The notes: generated by a model not told the origin, from the sequence alone. A stretch of 64,000 nt of DNA from Pseudomonas fluorescens (GCF_902497625.1 NZ_CABVGX010000014.1:1-64000); one strand, 5' to 3'. Positions 43,807 to 54,836 are shown, counted from the first letter of the stretch. Translations and numbers: made by a program.

Positions 43807-45315
43807 ATGCCCGTGACGATTCCACTTATCCTCAGAACACCGCAATCCCTGTGGGAGCGAGCCTGCTCGCGAATGGGTCCACGCGGTCTGTCTGATGCAC
43901 CGAGCCGCTGCCTTCGCGAGCAGGCTCGCTCCCACAAAGGCGCGTTGTGTGCGGTTGCTCTGGCTGTCAGCCTGGCCGGTTGCGCCGGTCTGCCCGACCA
44001 GCGCCTGGCCAACGAAGCCCTCAAGCGCGGCGACACCGCGCTGGCGGCACAGAATTACCAGCAGTTGGCCGACCTCGGTTACAGCGAGGCCCAGGTGGGC
44101 CTGGCCGATATCCAGGTCGACAGCCGTGACCCGGCGCAAATGAAGCAGGCCGAGGCGACTTATCGCGCAGCGGCCAGCGTTTCGCCGCGGGCTCAGGCGC
44201 GTCTGGGTCGTCTGCTGGTGGCCAAGCCCGGCTCCACCGAAGCCGAACAGCACGAAGCCGAAGGCCTGTTGAAGAAAGCCTCGGCCGCCGGCGAAGGCAA
44301 CACGCTGATCCCGTTGGCGATGCTGTACCTGCAATACCCGCACAGTTTCCCCAACGTCAACGCACAACAGCAGATCAGCCAATGGCGCGCCGAAGGCAAG
44401 CCGGAAGCGGGCCTGGCCCAAGTGCTGCTCTATCGTACCCAAGGCACGTACGACCAGCACCTGGACGAAGTGGAAACCATCTGCAAGGCCGCGTTGAACA
44501 GCACCGATATCTGCTACGTCGAACTGGCCACGGTTTACCAGAAACAGGACAAACCGGAGCTGCAAGCCGAGCTGATCAAACAGATGCAGGCTGGCCACAG
44601 CCGCGGCACGGTCTCGGCACAACGGGTCGATAGCGTCGCCCGCGTGCTCGGCGATGCAACCCTGGGCAAGACCGACGAAAAAACCGCGCAGTCGCTGCTC
44701 GAAGAAATCGCCCCGGGCTACCCCGCTTCGTGGGTCAGCCTCGCGCAATTGCTGTACGACTTCCCGGAACTCGGTGACGTCGACACCATGATGAAGTACC
44801 TCGACAACGGCCGTGCCGCGGATCAGTCGCGCGCCGAACTGTTGCTGGGCAAGCTCTACTACGAAGGCAAAATGGTCCCGGCTGACGCCAAGCAAGCCGA
44901 AGCTCATTTCCAGAAAGCCGTTGGCCGTGAAGTCGCCGCCGATTACTACCTCGGCCAGATCTACCGCCGTGGTTACCTCGGCCAGGTCTATTCGCAGAAG
45001 GCGCTGGATCACTTGCTGACCGCTGCGCGCAACGGCCAGAACAGTGCCGACTTCGCCATCGCCCAGCTGTTTTCCCAAGGTAAAGGCACCAAGCCTGACC
45101 CGTTGAATGCTTACGTCTTCAGCCAATTGGCCAAGGCACAAAACACCCCGCAAGCCACTGAACTGGCGCAAACACTCGAAGCGCAACTGCCGCCCGCCCA
45201 GCTCGCCGAGGCCCAACGCCTGTTGAAACAAGAACAGGCCGTTCGCGGAGCCTCGAGCCAGAACACGCTGGAGCTGCATGCCCTGCAAGAAGAAGACGGC
45301 GAGGAATCCCTATGA
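43807..45315 (+). CDS. algK: Alginate export TPR lipoprotein, signal region interrupted by a REPIN
   Basis: AlgK is an outer-membrane lipoprotein scaffold with Sel1/TPR repeats that localises AlgE. The lipobox is VSLAGC, followed by [17 protein letters not shown] and repeats such as [20 protein letters not shown]. The frame is open from ATG 43807 (502 residues), but a REPIN (43851-43935) sits between the start and the hydrophobic part of the signal. It adds about 31 charged residues ([17 protein letters not shown] and beyond). The result is an unusually long n-region before [18 protein letters not shown] at 43945 after AAAGG could be a new start, but would leave no positive charge. Function may still be kept. 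Confidence 0.9.
   Translation: MPVTIPLILRTPQSLWERACSRMGPRGLSDAPSRCLREQARSHKGALCAVALAVSLAGCAGLPDQRLANEALKRGDTALAAQNYQQLADLGYSEAQVGLADIQVDSRDPAQMKQAEATYRAAASVSPRAQARLGRLLVAKPGSTEAEQHEAEGLLKKASAAGEGNTLIPLAMLYLQYPHSFPNVNAQQQISQWRAEGKPEAGLAQVLLYRTQGTYDQHLDEVETICKAALNSTDICYVELATVYQKQDKPELQAELIKQMQAGHSRGTVSAQRVDSVARVLGDATLGKTDEKTAQSLLEEIAPGYPASWVSLAQLLYDFPELGDVDTMMKYLDNGRAADQSRAELLLGKLYYEGKMVPADAKQAEAHFQKAVGREVAADYYLGQIYRRGYLGQVYSQKALDHLLTAARNGQNSADFAIAQLFSQGKGTKPDPLNAYVFSQLAKAQNTPQATELAQTLEAQLPPAQLAEAQRLLKQEQAVRGASSQNTLELHALQEEDGEESL
43851..43935. repeat. REPIN inside algK
   Basis: The arms at 43851-43872 and 43914-43935 are exact 22-base reverse complements (beginning GTGGGAGCGAGCCTGCTC). The element keeps the algK frame open and is the same family as at 33064-33157. 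Confidence 0.95.
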
Positions 45316-46910
45316 ATATGAATGCCCCCGTAGCAGCTGCCGAAGGCTGCGTCCGACCGCGAAGCGGTCGTCCATCAATCTCACGACTGCTTCGCAGCCG
45401 GACGCAGGCTTCGCCAGCTGCTACAAAGTTGTTCACATTGTCGAAGCTGGGGATGGCGCTGGGTTTCGTGCTGGTCTGGTCTTCGCCTACGTTTGCGGCA
45501 CTGACCGAAACCAAGAACTACGGCCTTGACGTGAAAATCACCGGCCAGTCCGAAGACGATCGTGACCTGGGTACGGCCAGCGGCGGCGACGTCAGCGGTA
45601 TCGGCCTGGACCTGCGTCCTTGGATCTACGGCGAAAGCGGCGCGTGGAGCGCTTACGCGATGGGTCAGGCAGTGACCTCGACCGACATCATCGAGACCGA
45701 CACCCTGCAGCAGTCCGACGACGACGGCACACAGGCCACCGACAACGGTGATCGCAAGACCAAGAAAAACTATCTCGCAATGCGCGAATTCTGGGTCGGT
45801 TACAGCGGCCTCACGCCTTACCCGGGCGAGCAGCTCAAGCTCGGTCGTCAACGCTTGCGCAACGACGACGGCCAATGGCGCGACGCCAACATCGAAGCCC
45901 TGAACTGGACCTTCGACACCACCCTGTTGCGCGCTAACGTCGGCGTTGCCGAACGCTTCAGCGAATACCGTACCGACCTGAAAGAGCTCGCTCCGAAGGA
46001 CAAGGACCGGATGCACGCCTACGCCGATGCGGCGTACCAGTGGACACCGGGCAACTGGGTCGGTATTCGCGGTCATCACACCCACGACGACGGCAAACTT
46101 GATTACCCGGAGCCGGGCGTCGCGGGCGATTCGCTGGACAAGAAACAGAACGGCGACATCAGCTGGCTCGGCCTGACTGCAGATAGCGATGCCTATAACT
46201 ATCGCAACACCAACACCCTCAATTACTGGGGCAGCATCACCGGCATGAGCGGCGATACCGACACGGTCAACGCACTCAATGCCGATGGCTCGCGTCCGAG
46301 CGAAGCCAAGCGCGGTGAAGACCTCAACGGCTGGGCCACCGATGTCGGCGTGCGGCTGCGCCTCGATCCGCAATGGCAAGTCGGTGCAGCCTATGCCCGC
46401 GCCAGCGCCGATTACGAACAGAACGGCCTGGAAAGCAACCGCTCGAACTACACCGGTACCCGCTCGCGCGTGCACCGTTTCGGCGAAGCCTTCCGCGGCG
46501 AAATGAACAATATGCAGACGGCTACGCTGTTCGGTTCGTGGATGCTCAATGACGAATACGACGCCAGCCTGATCTACCACAAATTCTGGCGCGTCGACGG
46601 CAACAAGCCGGTCGGCAGCAACGGTATCAATGCCGTGCAGAACGACACCGACGATGTCACCGGCGCGATCCTTTCCAGTACTTCCCTGCCGCTGCAGGAT
46701 GGCAACAAGGATCTGGGGCAGGAAATGGACCTGGTCGTCACCAAGTACTTCAAGCAAGGCCTGCTGCCCGCCGCATTGAGCCAGTCGATCGATGAGCCTT
46801 CGGCCCTCGTGCGCTTCCGTGGCGGCGTGTTCAAACCGGGCGATGCCTACGGTAAAGAAGTCGATTCGTACATGCACCGCGCGTTTGTCGACGTGATCTG
46901 GCGCTTCTGA
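45312..46910 (+). CDS. algE: Alginate outer-membrane porin, signal region interrupted by a REPIN
   Basis: AlgE is the 18-strand outer-membrane barrel that releases alginate. The mature part begins [20 protein letters not shown] and shows alternating beta strands to the C-terminal DVIWRF. The open frame has 532 residues, about 40 more than expected, because a REPIN (45330-45424) encodes residues about 7-38. The true hydrophobic signal ([18 protein letters not shown]) lies after it. The n-region is therefore long and Arg-rich, and secretion efficiency may be reduced. It overlaps algK by four bases. Confidence 0.92.
   Translation: MNMNAPVAAAEGCVRPRSGRPSISRLLRSRTQASPAATKLFTLSKLGMALGFVLVWSSPTFAALTETKNYGLDVKITGQSEDDRDLGTASGGDVSGIGLDLRPWIYGESGAWSAYAMGQAVTSTDIIETDTLQQSDDDGTQATDNGDRKTKKNYLAMREFWVGYSGLTPYPGEQLKLGRQRLRNDDGQWRDANIEALNWTFDTTLLRANVGVAERFSEYRTDLKELAPKDKDRMHAYADAAYQWTPGNWVGIRGHHTHDDGKLDYPEPGVAGDSLDKKQNGDISWLGLTADSDAYNYRNTNTLNYWGSITGMSGDTDTVNALNADGSRPSEAKRGEDLNGWATDVGVRLRLDPQWQVGAAYARASADYEQNGLESNRSNYTGTRSRVHRFGEAFRGEMNNMQTATLFGSWMLNDEYDASLIYHKFWRVDGNKPVGSNGINAVQNDTDDVTGAILSSTSLPLQDGNKDLGQEMDLVVTKYFKQGLLPAALSQSIDEPSALVRFRGGVFKPGDAYGKEVDSYMHRAFVDVIWRF
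45330..45424. repeat. REPIN inside algE
   Basis: GTAGCAGCTGCCGAAGGCTG (45330) is inverted at the other end, with two mismatches over 26 bases (arm ending GCCAGCTGCTAC at 45424). The family differs from the REPIN in algK. The length of about 95-96 bases preserves the reading frame. Confidence 0.93.
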
Positions 46911-46936
46911 TGCGAACTGCGAAGGGAGTGCCCGAC

Positions 46937-48508
46937 ATGAAAAATTCGAAGCGAGGTTCGCTCACCTTGCTGGCCGGCGCGATGCTGCTGGCAAGCTCGG
47001 CCGCCTTCGCCAATGTGGAACCGGCCAAGCCTGTAACCATGGGCAAGGAACTGCAAGAGGCCAAGACCTACACCGTCACCAGCGCGCCGACTGCGCCGCT
47101 GGAGATGGCCAAGCCGACGCTGCCGGATACCTCCGGATACACCGCAGAAGCCGTCGCGGCAAAAATCGTCCGCACCAAAGCCGGCAAAGTCAGCGTGCGA
47201 CGGATGATGCAGGAAAACGCCCTGAAGGATTTCATCGGCGGCGATAACAAGATGGCCGAATGGGTGGTGCGTCAGCACGGTATCCCGCAGGCGATCTTCA
47301 TCGACGACGGTTACATGAACCTCAAGGACCTGGCGAAGAAGCTGCCCAAACAGTACTTCAGCGAAACTTCGCCAGGCGTTTACCTGGCCAGGTTGCCGAT
47401 CGTGGTCGGCAACAAAGGCATCCTGGAAATCGACAGGCAGACGCAGGAATTGCGCCTGTCCGAGGAAGCCGGTTCGTTCCTGGTCAACGACGGTCAGCTG
47501 TTTGTGCGCGATACCAAAATCACCGGCTGGCGCGAGAAGGACAATGGCCCGGCGACCTTCCGGTCGGCGAAGGAATTCCGCCCGTTCCTGCTGTCCTGGG
47601 GCGGCACCCAGACGTACATCGCCAATAGCAAAATGGCTAACTTCGGCTACGCCAACAGCAAGTCGTACGGCGTCAGTATTTCCCAGTACACCCCCAACAT
47701 GGCCAAAGTACTCAAGCGTCCAGAGCCGAGCGGCTGGATCATCGGCTCCGAGTTCTCGGACATGTATTACGGCTTTTATTGCTATGAAACCCGTGACTTC
47801 GTGGTCAAGGGTAATACCTACAAAGACAACATCATTTACGGCATCGATCCGCATGACCGTTCGCACGGTCTGATCATCGCCGACAACACCGTGCACGGTA
47901 CCAAGAAGAAGCACGGGATCATTATTTCCCGTGAGGTCAACGACAGCTTCATCTTCAACAACCGCAGCTACGACAACAAGTTGTCGGGCCTGGTGATTGA
48001 CCGTAACAGCGTCAACAACCTGATCGCCTATAACGAGATCTACCAGAACCACACCGACGGCATCACCCTCTACGAGAGTGCCGACAACCTGCTGTACGGC
48101 AACAAGGTGATCAGCAACCGTCGCCACGGCATCCGCATTCGTAACAGCGTCAACGTCCGCCTCTACGAAAACCTCGCCATGACCAACGGTTTGACTGGCG
48201 TATACGGTCACATCAAAGACCTCACCGACACCGATCGTGACATCAAGCTCGACCCGTTCGATGCCCAGGTCTCGTTGATCATCGTCGGCGGTGAACTGGC
48301 CGGTAACGGCAGTGGCCCGCTGTCGATCGACTCGCCGCTGAGCGTTGAGTTGTACCGCGTGTCCATGCTCGCCCCGACCAAATCCAGCGGCATCAGCTTC
48401 AACGGAATTCTTGGCGAACGCCAGAACGAGATTCTCGACCTGCTGGTGCGCCAGCAGAAAGCCGTGCTGATCGACCCTGTCGAACGCCAGACCGACCTGC
48501 AGGACTGA
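46937..48508 (+). CDS. algG: Mannuronan C5-epimerase
   Basis: AlgG (523 residues from 46937, with GGGAG upstream) is the periplasmic epimerase that converts mannuronate to guluronate in the polymer and helps export. It has a signal peptide (LLAGAMLLASSAAFA) and a right-handed beta-helix with repeated NNRSYDNKLSGLVIDRN-like rungs. The catalytic motif is GIDPHDRSHG. A start at 46910 is possible but gives a poor signal peptide. Confidence 0.96.
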   Translation: MKNSKRGSLTLLAGAMLLASSAAFANVEPAKPVTMGKELQEAKTYTVTSAPTAPLEMAKPTLPDTSGYTAEAVAAKIVRTKAGKVSVRRMMQENALKDFIGGDNKMAEWVVRQHGIPQAIFIDDGYMNLKDLAKKLPKQYFSETSPGVYLARLPIVVGNKGILEIDRQTQELRLSEEAGSFLVNDGQLFVRDTKITGWREKDNGPATFRSAKEFRPFLLSWGGTQTYIANSKMANFGYANSKSYGVSISQYTPNMAKVLKRPEPSGWIIGSEFSDMYYGFYCYETRDFVVKGNTYKDNIIYGIDPHDRSHGLIIADNTVHGTKKKHGIIISREVNDSFIFNNRSYDNKLSGLVIDRNSVNNLIAYNEIYQNHTDGITLYESADNLLYGNKVISNRRHGIRIRNSVNVRLYENLAMTNGLTGVYGHIKDLTDTDRDIKLDPFDAQVSLIIVGGELAGNGSGPLSIDSPLSVELYRVSMLAPTKSSGISFNGILGERQNEILDLLVRQQKAVLIDPVERQTDLQD

Positions 48509-48518
48509 GGATATTTTT

Positions 48519-49967
48519 ATGCACCCACATTTAATCAAATTACTCAGCCTGTCGGCGTTGACCGCGGGCATTCTCGCGGCCAGCACTGGCGTGCGCGCTG
48601 ATGAAGTTCAGGCGCCCAAGTTCACCGCCGAGCCCTGCTGCAACCTGTGCCCTGCCGCCCATGATGCGAAGAATTACACCACGCGCTATCAGCAGAACTT
48701 CACCACGCTGGTGCAGGCTCAGGGCGACTGGCTGTTCCGTACCCAGGAAGACTTGCGCACCGAATTCGACACCACGCCGGCTGGCTACAAACGCATGAAA
48801 CAGCTGCACGACGCGTTCAAGAGCAAGGGCGTCGAACTGGTAGTGGTTTACCAGCCGACCCGTGGTCTGGTGAACCGCAACAAGCTCAATCCGCAAGACA
48901 AGGCCAGCTTCGATTTCGACAAGGCACTGAAAAACTACAAAACCATGCTGGGACGTTTCGCGCAGATGGGTTATGTGGTGCCGGACCTGTCGCCGCTGAC
49001 CAACGAATCGCTGCCCGATACCCTGCCCGCCCACGACTTCTACTTCCGCGGCGACCAGCACTGGACGCCGTATGGTGCGCAGCGCACGGCAAAAATCGTG
49101 GCGGAAAAGGTCAAGCAGATTCCGGCTTTCGCCGACATTCCCAAGCGTGAATTCGAGACCCACAAGTCGGGTCGCATGGGCAAGACCGGAACATTGCACA
49201 ACATGGCCGGTCAACTCTGTGGCACCAGCTACGCGGTCCAGTACATGGACCAGTTCACCACTGAGCCCAAGGGCGAAGCGGGCGATGGCGATCTGTTCAG
49301 TGATTCCGGCAATCCGGAAATTACCCTGGTCGGCACCAGCCATAGTGGCAAAAACTACAATTTCGCCGGTTTCCTCCAGGAGGCCATCGGCGCCGACATC
49401 CTCAACGTGGCGTTCCCCGGCGGTGGCCTGGAAGGTTCGATGCTGCAGTACCTGGGCAGCGAAGAGTTCCAGACCAAACCACCGAAGATTCTCATCTGGG
49501 AATTCTCGCCGCTCTATCGCCTCGACCAGGAAACCATCTACCGCCAGATGATGGCCCTGCTGGACAACGGTTGTGAAGGCAAGGACGTGCAGCTGTCCAG
49601 CAACACCACGTTGAAGCCGGGCAAAAACGAATTGATGGTCAACAGCAAGAACCTGAACCTGCAGAACAGCAGCCATCAGGTTGACATCCGCTTCGCCGAT
49701 CCATCGGTGAAAACCCTGCAAGCCACCCTCTGGTATATGAACGGTCGCCACGAGGACATCAAAATCGAGAAACCGGAAACCTCCGACACTGACGGACGTT
49801 TCGCCTTCGAGTTGCGCACGGACGAAGACTGGGCCTCGCAGAATCTGCTGGCCGTCGAAGTTCAAGGCCCTGAAGCAGGTGCCGCGCCACAGAAAGTCGA
49901 AGCGAAAATCTGCAAACGCAACGTATTCCCGAGCGCCGAGCAGCGTACCGCTTCGGTCGGGCAATGA
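48519..49967 (+). CDS. algX: Alginate O-acetyltransferase AlgX
   Basis: AlgX (482 residues) has a signal peptide ([20 protein letters not shown]), an SGNH hydrolase-like domain with [16 protein letters not shown] (Asp-His) and [11 protein letters not shown] (Ser), and a C-terminal carbohydrate-binding module ([20 protein letters not shown]). It transfers acetyl groups to mannuronate in the periplasm, working with AlgK and Alg44. The algL start overlaps its stop. Confidence 0.95.
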   Translation: MHPHLIKLLSLSALTAGILAASTGVRADEVQAPKFTAEPCCNLCPAAHDAKNYTTRYQQNFTTLVQAQGDWLFRTQEDLRTEFDTTPAGYKRMKQLHDAFKSKGVELVVVYQPTRGLVNRNKLNPQDKASFDFDKALKNYKTMLGRFAQMGYVVPDLSPLTNESLPDTLPAHDFYFRGDQHWTPYGAQRTAKIVAEKVKQIPAFADIPKREFETHKSGRMGKTGTLHNMAGQLCGTSYAVQYMDQFTTEPKGEAGDGDLFSDSGNPEITLVGTSHSGKNYNFAGFLQEAIGADILNVAFPGGGLEGSMLQYLGSEEFQTKPPKILIWEFSPLYRLDQETIYRQMMALLDNGCEGKDVQLSSNTTLKPGKNELMVNSKNLNLQNSSHQVDIRFADPSVKTLQATLWYMNGRHEDIKIEKPETSDTDGRFAFELRTDEDWASQNLLAVEVQGPEAGAAPQKVEAKICKRNVFPSAEQRTASVGQ

Positions 49968-49975
49968 GGTCTGCT

Positions 49976-51097
49976 ATGCGAAATCCGAAACTGAAAAATC
50001 TGTTGGCACCCACCCTGTTGAGCCTGGCGATGTTCGCCGGCGCGACTCAGGCAGCCGCGCCATTGCGCCCGCCACAGGGCTACTTCGCGCCGATTGAAAA
50101 AGTCAAAACCGGCGAATTCAAGGACGGCTGTGACGCGACGCCGACGCCGTATACCGGTTCGCTGGAATTCCGCAGTAAATACGAAGGCTCCGACAAGGCC
50201 CGTTCTACCCTGAACAAGCAATCGGAAAAAGCCTTCCGCGAAAGCACCGCCGACATCACCAAGATCGAGCGCGGCACCAGCAAGCGCGTGATGCAATTCA
50301 TGCGCGACGGTCGCCCCGAACAACTCGAGTGCACGCTGAACTGGCTGACCGCCTGGGCGAAGGCCGATGCGCTGATGTCCAAGGAGTTCAACCACACCGG
50401 CAAGTCCATGCGCAAATGGGCGCTGGGCAGCATGGCGTCTGCGTACATCCGCCTGAAGTTTTCCGACTCGCATCCGTTGGCGAACCGTCAGCAGGAATCG
50501 CAGCTGATCGAGGCGTGGTTCAGCAAGATGGCCGATCAGGTGGTCAGCGACTGGGACAACCTGCCGCTGGAAAAAACCAACAACCATTCGTACTGGGCCG
50601 CCTGGTCGGTGATGGCGACTTCAGTCGCGACCAACCGCCGCGACCTGTTCGACTGGGCCGTCAAGGAATACAAGGTTGGCGTCAATCAGGTCGATGCCGA
50701 AGGTTACCTGCCGAATGAATTGAAACGTCAGCAGCGCGCGCTCGCTTATCACAACTACGCCCTGCCGCCGCTGGCGATGATCGCCAGTTTCGCTCAGGTC
50801 AACGGTGTCGATCTGCGTCAGGAGAACAATGGCGCACTGAAACGTCTGGGTGAGCGCGTGCTCTCCGGCGTTGAAGACCCGGATGATTTCGAGAAGAAGA
50901 ACGGCAAGGAACAGGACATGACCGACCTCAAGGTCGATTCGAAATTCGCCTGGCTCGAACCGTTCTGCACGCTCTACACCTGCTCGCCGGACGTGCTTGA
51001 GAAGAAGCACGAAATGCAGCCATTCAAAACCTTCCGCCTGGGGGGTGACCTGACCAAGGTCTATGACCCGGCCAGCGAAAAGGCCAAAGGCTCTTAG
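49976..51097 (+). CDS. algL: Periplasmic alginate lyase
   Basis: AlgL (373 residues) degrades alginate that is stranded in the periplasm. Features are a signal peptide ([18 protein letters not shown]), a (alpha/alpha)6 barrel, and the catalytic motif [11 protein letters not shown], with R and Y residues downstream. ATG 49976 has a GAGG upstream; ATG 49964 overlaps the algX stop and is an alternative. It is followed by a perfect REPIN. Confidence 0.94.
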   Translation: MRNPKLKNLLAPTLLSLAMFAGATQAAAPLRPPQGYFAPIEKVKTGEFKDGCDATPTPYTGSLEFRSKYEGSDKARSTLNKQSEKAFRESTADITKIERGTSKRVMQFMRDGRPEQLECTLNWLTAWAKADALMSKEFNHTGKSMRKWALGSMASAYIRLKFSDSHPLANRQQESQLIEAWFSKMADQVVSDWDNLPLEKTNNHSYWAAWSVMATSVATNRRDLFDWAVKEYKVGVNQVDAEGYLPNELKRQQRALAYHNYALPPLAMIASFAQVNGVDLRQENNGALKRLGERVLSGVEDPDDFEKKNGKEQDMTDLKVDSKFAWLEPFCTLYTCSPDVLEKKHEMQPFKTFRLGGDLTKVYDPASEKAKGS

Positions 51098-51107
51098 GAA
51101 AAACACA

Positions 51108-51202
51108 CCCCCTGTAGGAGCTGCCGAAGGCTGCGATCTTTTGATCTTGCTTTTGAAGATCAGGATCAAAAGATCGCAGCCTTCGGCAGCTCCTACAGGG
51201 GG
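51108..51202. repeat. Perfect REPIN between algL and algI
   Basis: Exact 39-base arms (51108-51146 and 51164-51202) start with CCCCCTGTAGGAGCTGCC. It is the longest perfect palindrome in the window and lies within the alginate transcript. Confidence 0.96.
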
Positions 51203-51303
51203 CGGTGTCGAGTTTTAAAGATTTGAGTTAACCCCCGGTTTTCCGATGGGGGGTTTGGGGGGGCTGCGGCCCTTGACTGTTGGTTAAAACTGGAGAGATC
51301 GGG

Positions 51304-52869
51304 ATGGTATTTTCATCCAACGTGTTCCTGTTTCTGTTCTTGCCGATCTTTCTCGGCATGTACTATTTGAGCGGAATACGCTATCGCAATCTGCTGTTGC
51401 TGCTGGCCAGCTACGTGTTCTATGCCTGGTGGCGGGTGGACTTTCTGGCGTTGTTCGCAGCCGTTACGTTGTGGAACTACTGGATCGGCCTGAAGGTAGG
51501 CGCCGCCGGCGTACGGACCAAACCGGCGCAGCGCTGGCTGCTGCTCGGCGTGGCCGTCGACCTGTGCATCCTGGGCTACTTCAAGTACGCCAACTTCGGT
51601 GTCGACAGCATCAACGCGATGATGACCTCGGTCGGCCTGTCGCCGTTCATCCTGACCCACGTGCTGTTGCCGATCGGCATCTCGTTCTACATCTTCGAGT
51701 CCATCAGCTACATCATCGACGTCTACCGCGGTGATACGCCGGCAACGCGCAACCTGATCGACTTCGCCGCCTTTGTCGCGATCTTCCCGCACCTGATTGC
51801 CGGTCCGGTCCTGCGTTTCCGCGACCTTGCCGACCAGTTCAACAACCGCACTCACACCCTCGACAAATTTTCCGAGGGCTGCACGCGATTCATGCAGGGT
51901 TTCATCAAGAAGGTTTTCATTGCTGACACCCTCGCGGTAGTGGCCGACCATTGCTTCGCCCTGGAAAACCCGACCACGGGCGATGCCTGGCTCGGCGCCC
52001 TGGCTTACACCGCGCAACTGTATTTCGACTTCTCCGGCTACAGCGACATGGCCATCGGCCTGGGCTTGATGATGGGTTTCCGCTTCATGGAAAACTTCAA
52101 GCAGCCGTACATCAGCCAGTCGATCACCGAGTTCTGGCGTCGCTGGCACATCAGCCTGTCCACTTGGCTGCGTGACTACCTGTACATCACGCTGGGCGGT
52201 AACCGTAAAGGCACGTTGACCACGTATCGCAACCTGTTTCTGACCATGCTGCTGGGTGGTCTGTGGCACGGCGCGAACATCACTTATGTGATCTGGGGCG
52301 CGTGGCACGGCATGTGGCTGGCGATCGAAAAAGCCATCGGCCTGAACACCTCGCCGCGCAGCATCAACCCGGTGCGCTGGGCTTTCACATTCCTGCTGGT
52401 GGTAATGGGCTGGGTGATCTTCCGCGCAGAAAACCTGCACGTCGCCGGTCGCATGTACGGCGCAATGTTCAGCTTCGGCGAATGGTCGCTGTCGGAACTC
52501 ACCCAGGCCAATCTCACCGGTCTGCAAGTGGCGACGATGTTCGTGGCGTACGCCACCCTGGCGTTCTTCGGCATTCGTGATTTCTACAGCAACCTGCCGC
52601 CAGAGAAGACCAAGCCTGCCGTCAACGTCGAAACCGACGGTCCGGCCGCAGCGACACCTGGAATGATCAAAGCAGTACCGGGCGACAACCCGGCAAGCAT
52701 CCACGAGCCGGGCTACACCGTCGGCGTTGAAGCCACCGTGCAACCGGCCTACTGGACTGCAGACTGGTCGCGCTATGTGATGCGCACATTGGTACTGGTG
52801 CTGTTCATCGCCTCGATTTTCAAACTGTCGGCGCAAAGCTTCTCGCCGTTCCTTTACTTCCAGTTCTGA
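51304..52869 (+). CDS. algI: MBOAT O-acyltransferase AlgI
   Basis: AlgI (521 residues) is a polytopic membrane-bound O-acyltransferase that passes acetyl groups across the inner membrane for alginate acetylation. Motifs are FLPIFLGMYYLSG at the N-terminus, EFWRRWHISLSTWLRDY and the MBOAT His block LLGGLWHGANITYVIWGAWHG. ATG 51304 is used. It acts with AlgJ, AlgF and AlgX. Confidence 0.96.
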   Translation: MVFSSNVFLFLFLPIFLGMYYLSGIRYRNLLLLLASYVFYAWWRVDFLALFAAVTLWNYWIGLKVGAAGVRTKPAQRWLLLGVAVDLCILGYFKYANFGVDSINAMMTSVGLSPFILTHVLLPIGISFYIFESISYIIDVYRGDTPATRNLIDFAAFVAIFPHLIAGPVLRFRDLADQFNNRTHTLDKFSEGCTRFMQGFIKKVFIADTLAVVADHCFALENPTTGDAWLGALAYTAQLYFDFSGYSDMAIGLGLMMGFRFMENFKQPYISQSITEFWRRWHISLSTWLRDYLYITLGGNRKGTLTTYRNLFLTMLLGGLWHGANITYVIWGAWHGMWLAIEKAIGLNTSPRSINPVRWAFTFLLVVMGWVIFRAENLHVAGRMYGAMFSFGEWSLSELTQANLTGLQVATMFVAYATLAFFGIRDFYSNLPPEKTKPAVNVETDGPAAATPGMIKAVPGDNPASIHEPGYTVGVEATVQPAYWTADWSRYVMRTLVLVLFIASIFKLSAQSFSPFLYFQF

Positions 52870-52880
52870 GGGATCTGACC

Positions 52881-54056
52881 ATGACCCGCTCATTACGCAT
52901 CTTCTACATCGCCCTGTTCATGGTGACGTTAATCGTCCTCGGCCTGTGGTCGACGCGCAGCTTCTTCGGCTTCAGCACCAACGCCGACGCGACCGTGCTC
53001 AACGGCCGTTGGGCCAAAACCGTGGAAACGCATTACGACGACGAATTCCCGATCAAGCGTCTGGGCACCAATCTCTGGGCCGCGCTGGATTTCAAACTGT
53101 TCAACGAAGGTCGTCCGGGTGTCGTGCTCGGCCGTGACCAGTGGTTGTACAGCGACGAGGAATTCAACCCGATCGTCAACGAAGAGCTGAACCTGCAAGG
53201 CAACTACGCACTGGTCGAAGGCGTACGCCAGACCCTCAAAGAGAAAGGCGTGAAACTGGTGATGGCGATCGTGCCGGCCAAGACTCGCCTGTATCCGGAA
53301 CATCTGGGCGACGAGAAGCCTTCGAGCATTCACGCCAACCTGTATGAAGACTTCCACGCTCGTGTGGCGGCCGACAAGATCATCGCCCCTGACCTGCTGG
53401 TGCCGCTGCAAAAAGGCAAGCTGGACGGTCAGCAAGTGTTCCTGCGCACCGACACGCACTGGACCCCGGAAGGCGCGCAGATTGCCGCACAGACTCTGGC
53501 CAAAACCATTGCCGAGAAAACCCCGCTGAGCGGCGAGCCGCAACGCTTCGTCACTGCGCCGGCCGAGACGGTTACGCACAAGGGCGATCTGCGTTTGTTC
53601 CTGCCACTCGATCCGCTGTTTGAAAACATGATGCCGGCGACCGAGCCGTTGCAGAAGCGCAATACCGTGGCGGCCGATGATCAAGCGGCTGGCGACGATG
53701 CCTTGTTCGCCAACACCGAAGTACCTGTGGCCCTGATCGGCACCAGCTACAGCGCAAACCCTAACTGGAACTTCGTCGGTGCTCTGAAAGAAGCGCTGCA
53801 CAGCGACGTGGTCAATTACGCCGAAGACGGCCATGGCCCGATTCTGCCGATGCTCAGCTATCTGCAAAGCGATGCTTTCAAGAACAGCCCGCCACAGGTG
53901 CTGATCTGGGAGTTTCCTGAACGTTATCTGCCTGTGAACAACGAAATCGGCGACGCCGACCCGCAGTGGGTCGCAGAGCTCAAAGAAGCTGGTGCTCGCC
54001 AACAAAACGTAGCCGCAAACACTAAATCCGAGACGCCCGACCGGGCGCAAAACTGA
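52881..54056 (+). CDS. algJ: Alginate O-acetylation protein AlgJ
   Basis: AlgJ (391 residues) is a periplasmic SGNH-like acetyltransferase anchored by an uncleaved N-terminal helix (IFYIALFMVTLIVLGLW). Motifs are LRTDTHWTPEGAQIAA (Asp-His) and LIGTSYSANPNWNF (Ser). The N-terminal half is related to AlgX. It is 11 bases after algI. Confidence 0.95.
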   Translation: MTRSLRIFYIALFMVTLIVLGLWSTRSFFGFSTNADATVLNGRWAKTVETHYDDEFPIKRLGTNLWAALDFKLFNEGRPGVVLGRDQWLYSDEEFNPIVNEELNLQGNYALVEGVRQTLKEKGVKLVMAIVPAKTRLYPEHLGDEKPSSIHANLYEDFHARVAADKIIAPDLLVPLQKGKLDGQQVFLRTDTHWTPEGAQIAAQTLAKTIAEKTPLSGEPQRFVTAPAETVTHKGDLRLFLPLDPLFENMMPATEPLQKRNTVAADDQAAGDDALFANTEVPVALIGTSYSANPNWNFVGALKEALHSDVVNYAEDGHGPILPMLSYLQSDAFKNSPPQVLIWEFPERYLPVNNEIGDADPQWVAELKEAGARQQNVAANTKSETPDRAQN

Positions 54057-54073
54057 AAGAGAGAGGTACTTCC

Positions 54074-54739
54074 ATGACTTTCACTACTACTCCTCGCCGT
54101 CTCGCCGCTCGCTCCTTAAAAGCAGTCGCACTCGTTGCAGGCATGAGCGTGCTGTCGATGTCCGCCTTCGCTGGCGACGCTGCGCTTTACGGCCCGACCG
54201 CACCCAAAGGTTCCAGCTTTGTACGTATCTACAACGCCGCCAATGCTGAAGTCAGCGCTACTGTCGGATCCACCAACCTGGCCGACGTCGCGCCGCTGTC
54301 CAGCACTGACTTCAGCTTCATGCCGGGCGGCGACTACAGCGCCAAAGTTGGCAGCCAGACCCTGCCGGTGAAACTGGCTGGTGACCACTATTACACCTTG
54401 GTCAACAACGCCAGCGGCGCCCCGCAGCTGATCGAAGAACCGCCGTTCAAGAACAAGCAGAAATCCCTGGTTCGCGTGCAGAACCTCAGCGACAAGGCCC
54501 TGACCCTGAAGACCGCCGACGGCAAGACTGAAGTGGTCAAGACCGTTGCCGCCAAAGGCCGTGGCGAGCGTGAGATCAACCCGGTGAAAGTCAGCCTGGC
54601 GCTGTACGATGGCGAGAAGAAAGTCAGCGACCTCAAGCCTGTTGCCCTGGAGCGTGGTGAAGCTGCCGTGCTGTACGTCACCGGCACCGGCACCAGCCTG
54701 TCGCCAGTGTGGGTAAAACGCCCGGTTTCGACGCGCTAA
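54074..54739 (+). CDS. algF: Alginate O-acetylation accessory protein AlgF
   Basis: AlgF (221 residues) is a small periplasmic protein with signal peptide LVAGMSVLSMSAFAGD and two beta-rich domains. It is needed for O-acetylation, perhaps as an adaptor between AlgI/AlgJ and AlgX. A REPIN separates it from algA. Confidence 0.93.
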   Translation: MTFTTTPRRLAARSLKAVALVAGMSVLSMSAFAGDAALYGPTAPKGSSFVRIYNAANAEVSATVGSTNLADVAPLSSTDFSFMPGGDYSAKVGSQTLPVKLAGDHYYTLVNNASGAPQLIEEPPFKNKQKSLVRVQNLSDKALTLKTADGKTEVVKTVAAKGRGEREINPVKVSLALYDGEKKVSDLKPVALERGEAAVLYVTGTGTSLSPVWVKRPVSTR

Positions 54740-54760
54740 TCAATTTGTCAGGTCGATGCC

Positions 54761-54836
54761 CCTGTAGCCGCTGGCGAAGCCTGCGTCGGCCGGTCCGCGC
54801 TCGAACGCAGCCTCGCAGGCTCGGCAGCTGCTACAG
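54761..54836. repeat. REPIN between algF and algA
   Basis: GTAGCCGCTGGCGAAGCCTG near 54764 is inverted, with mismatches, to GCAGGCTCGGCAGCTGCTAC ending near 54835. It belongs to the same family as the REPIN in algE. Confidence 0.85.

Noticed and set aside
42664..45288. 874-codon minus-strand frame opposite alg44/algK
   Set aside because: It is a shadow of well-recognised alginate genes and has no start signal or family motif.
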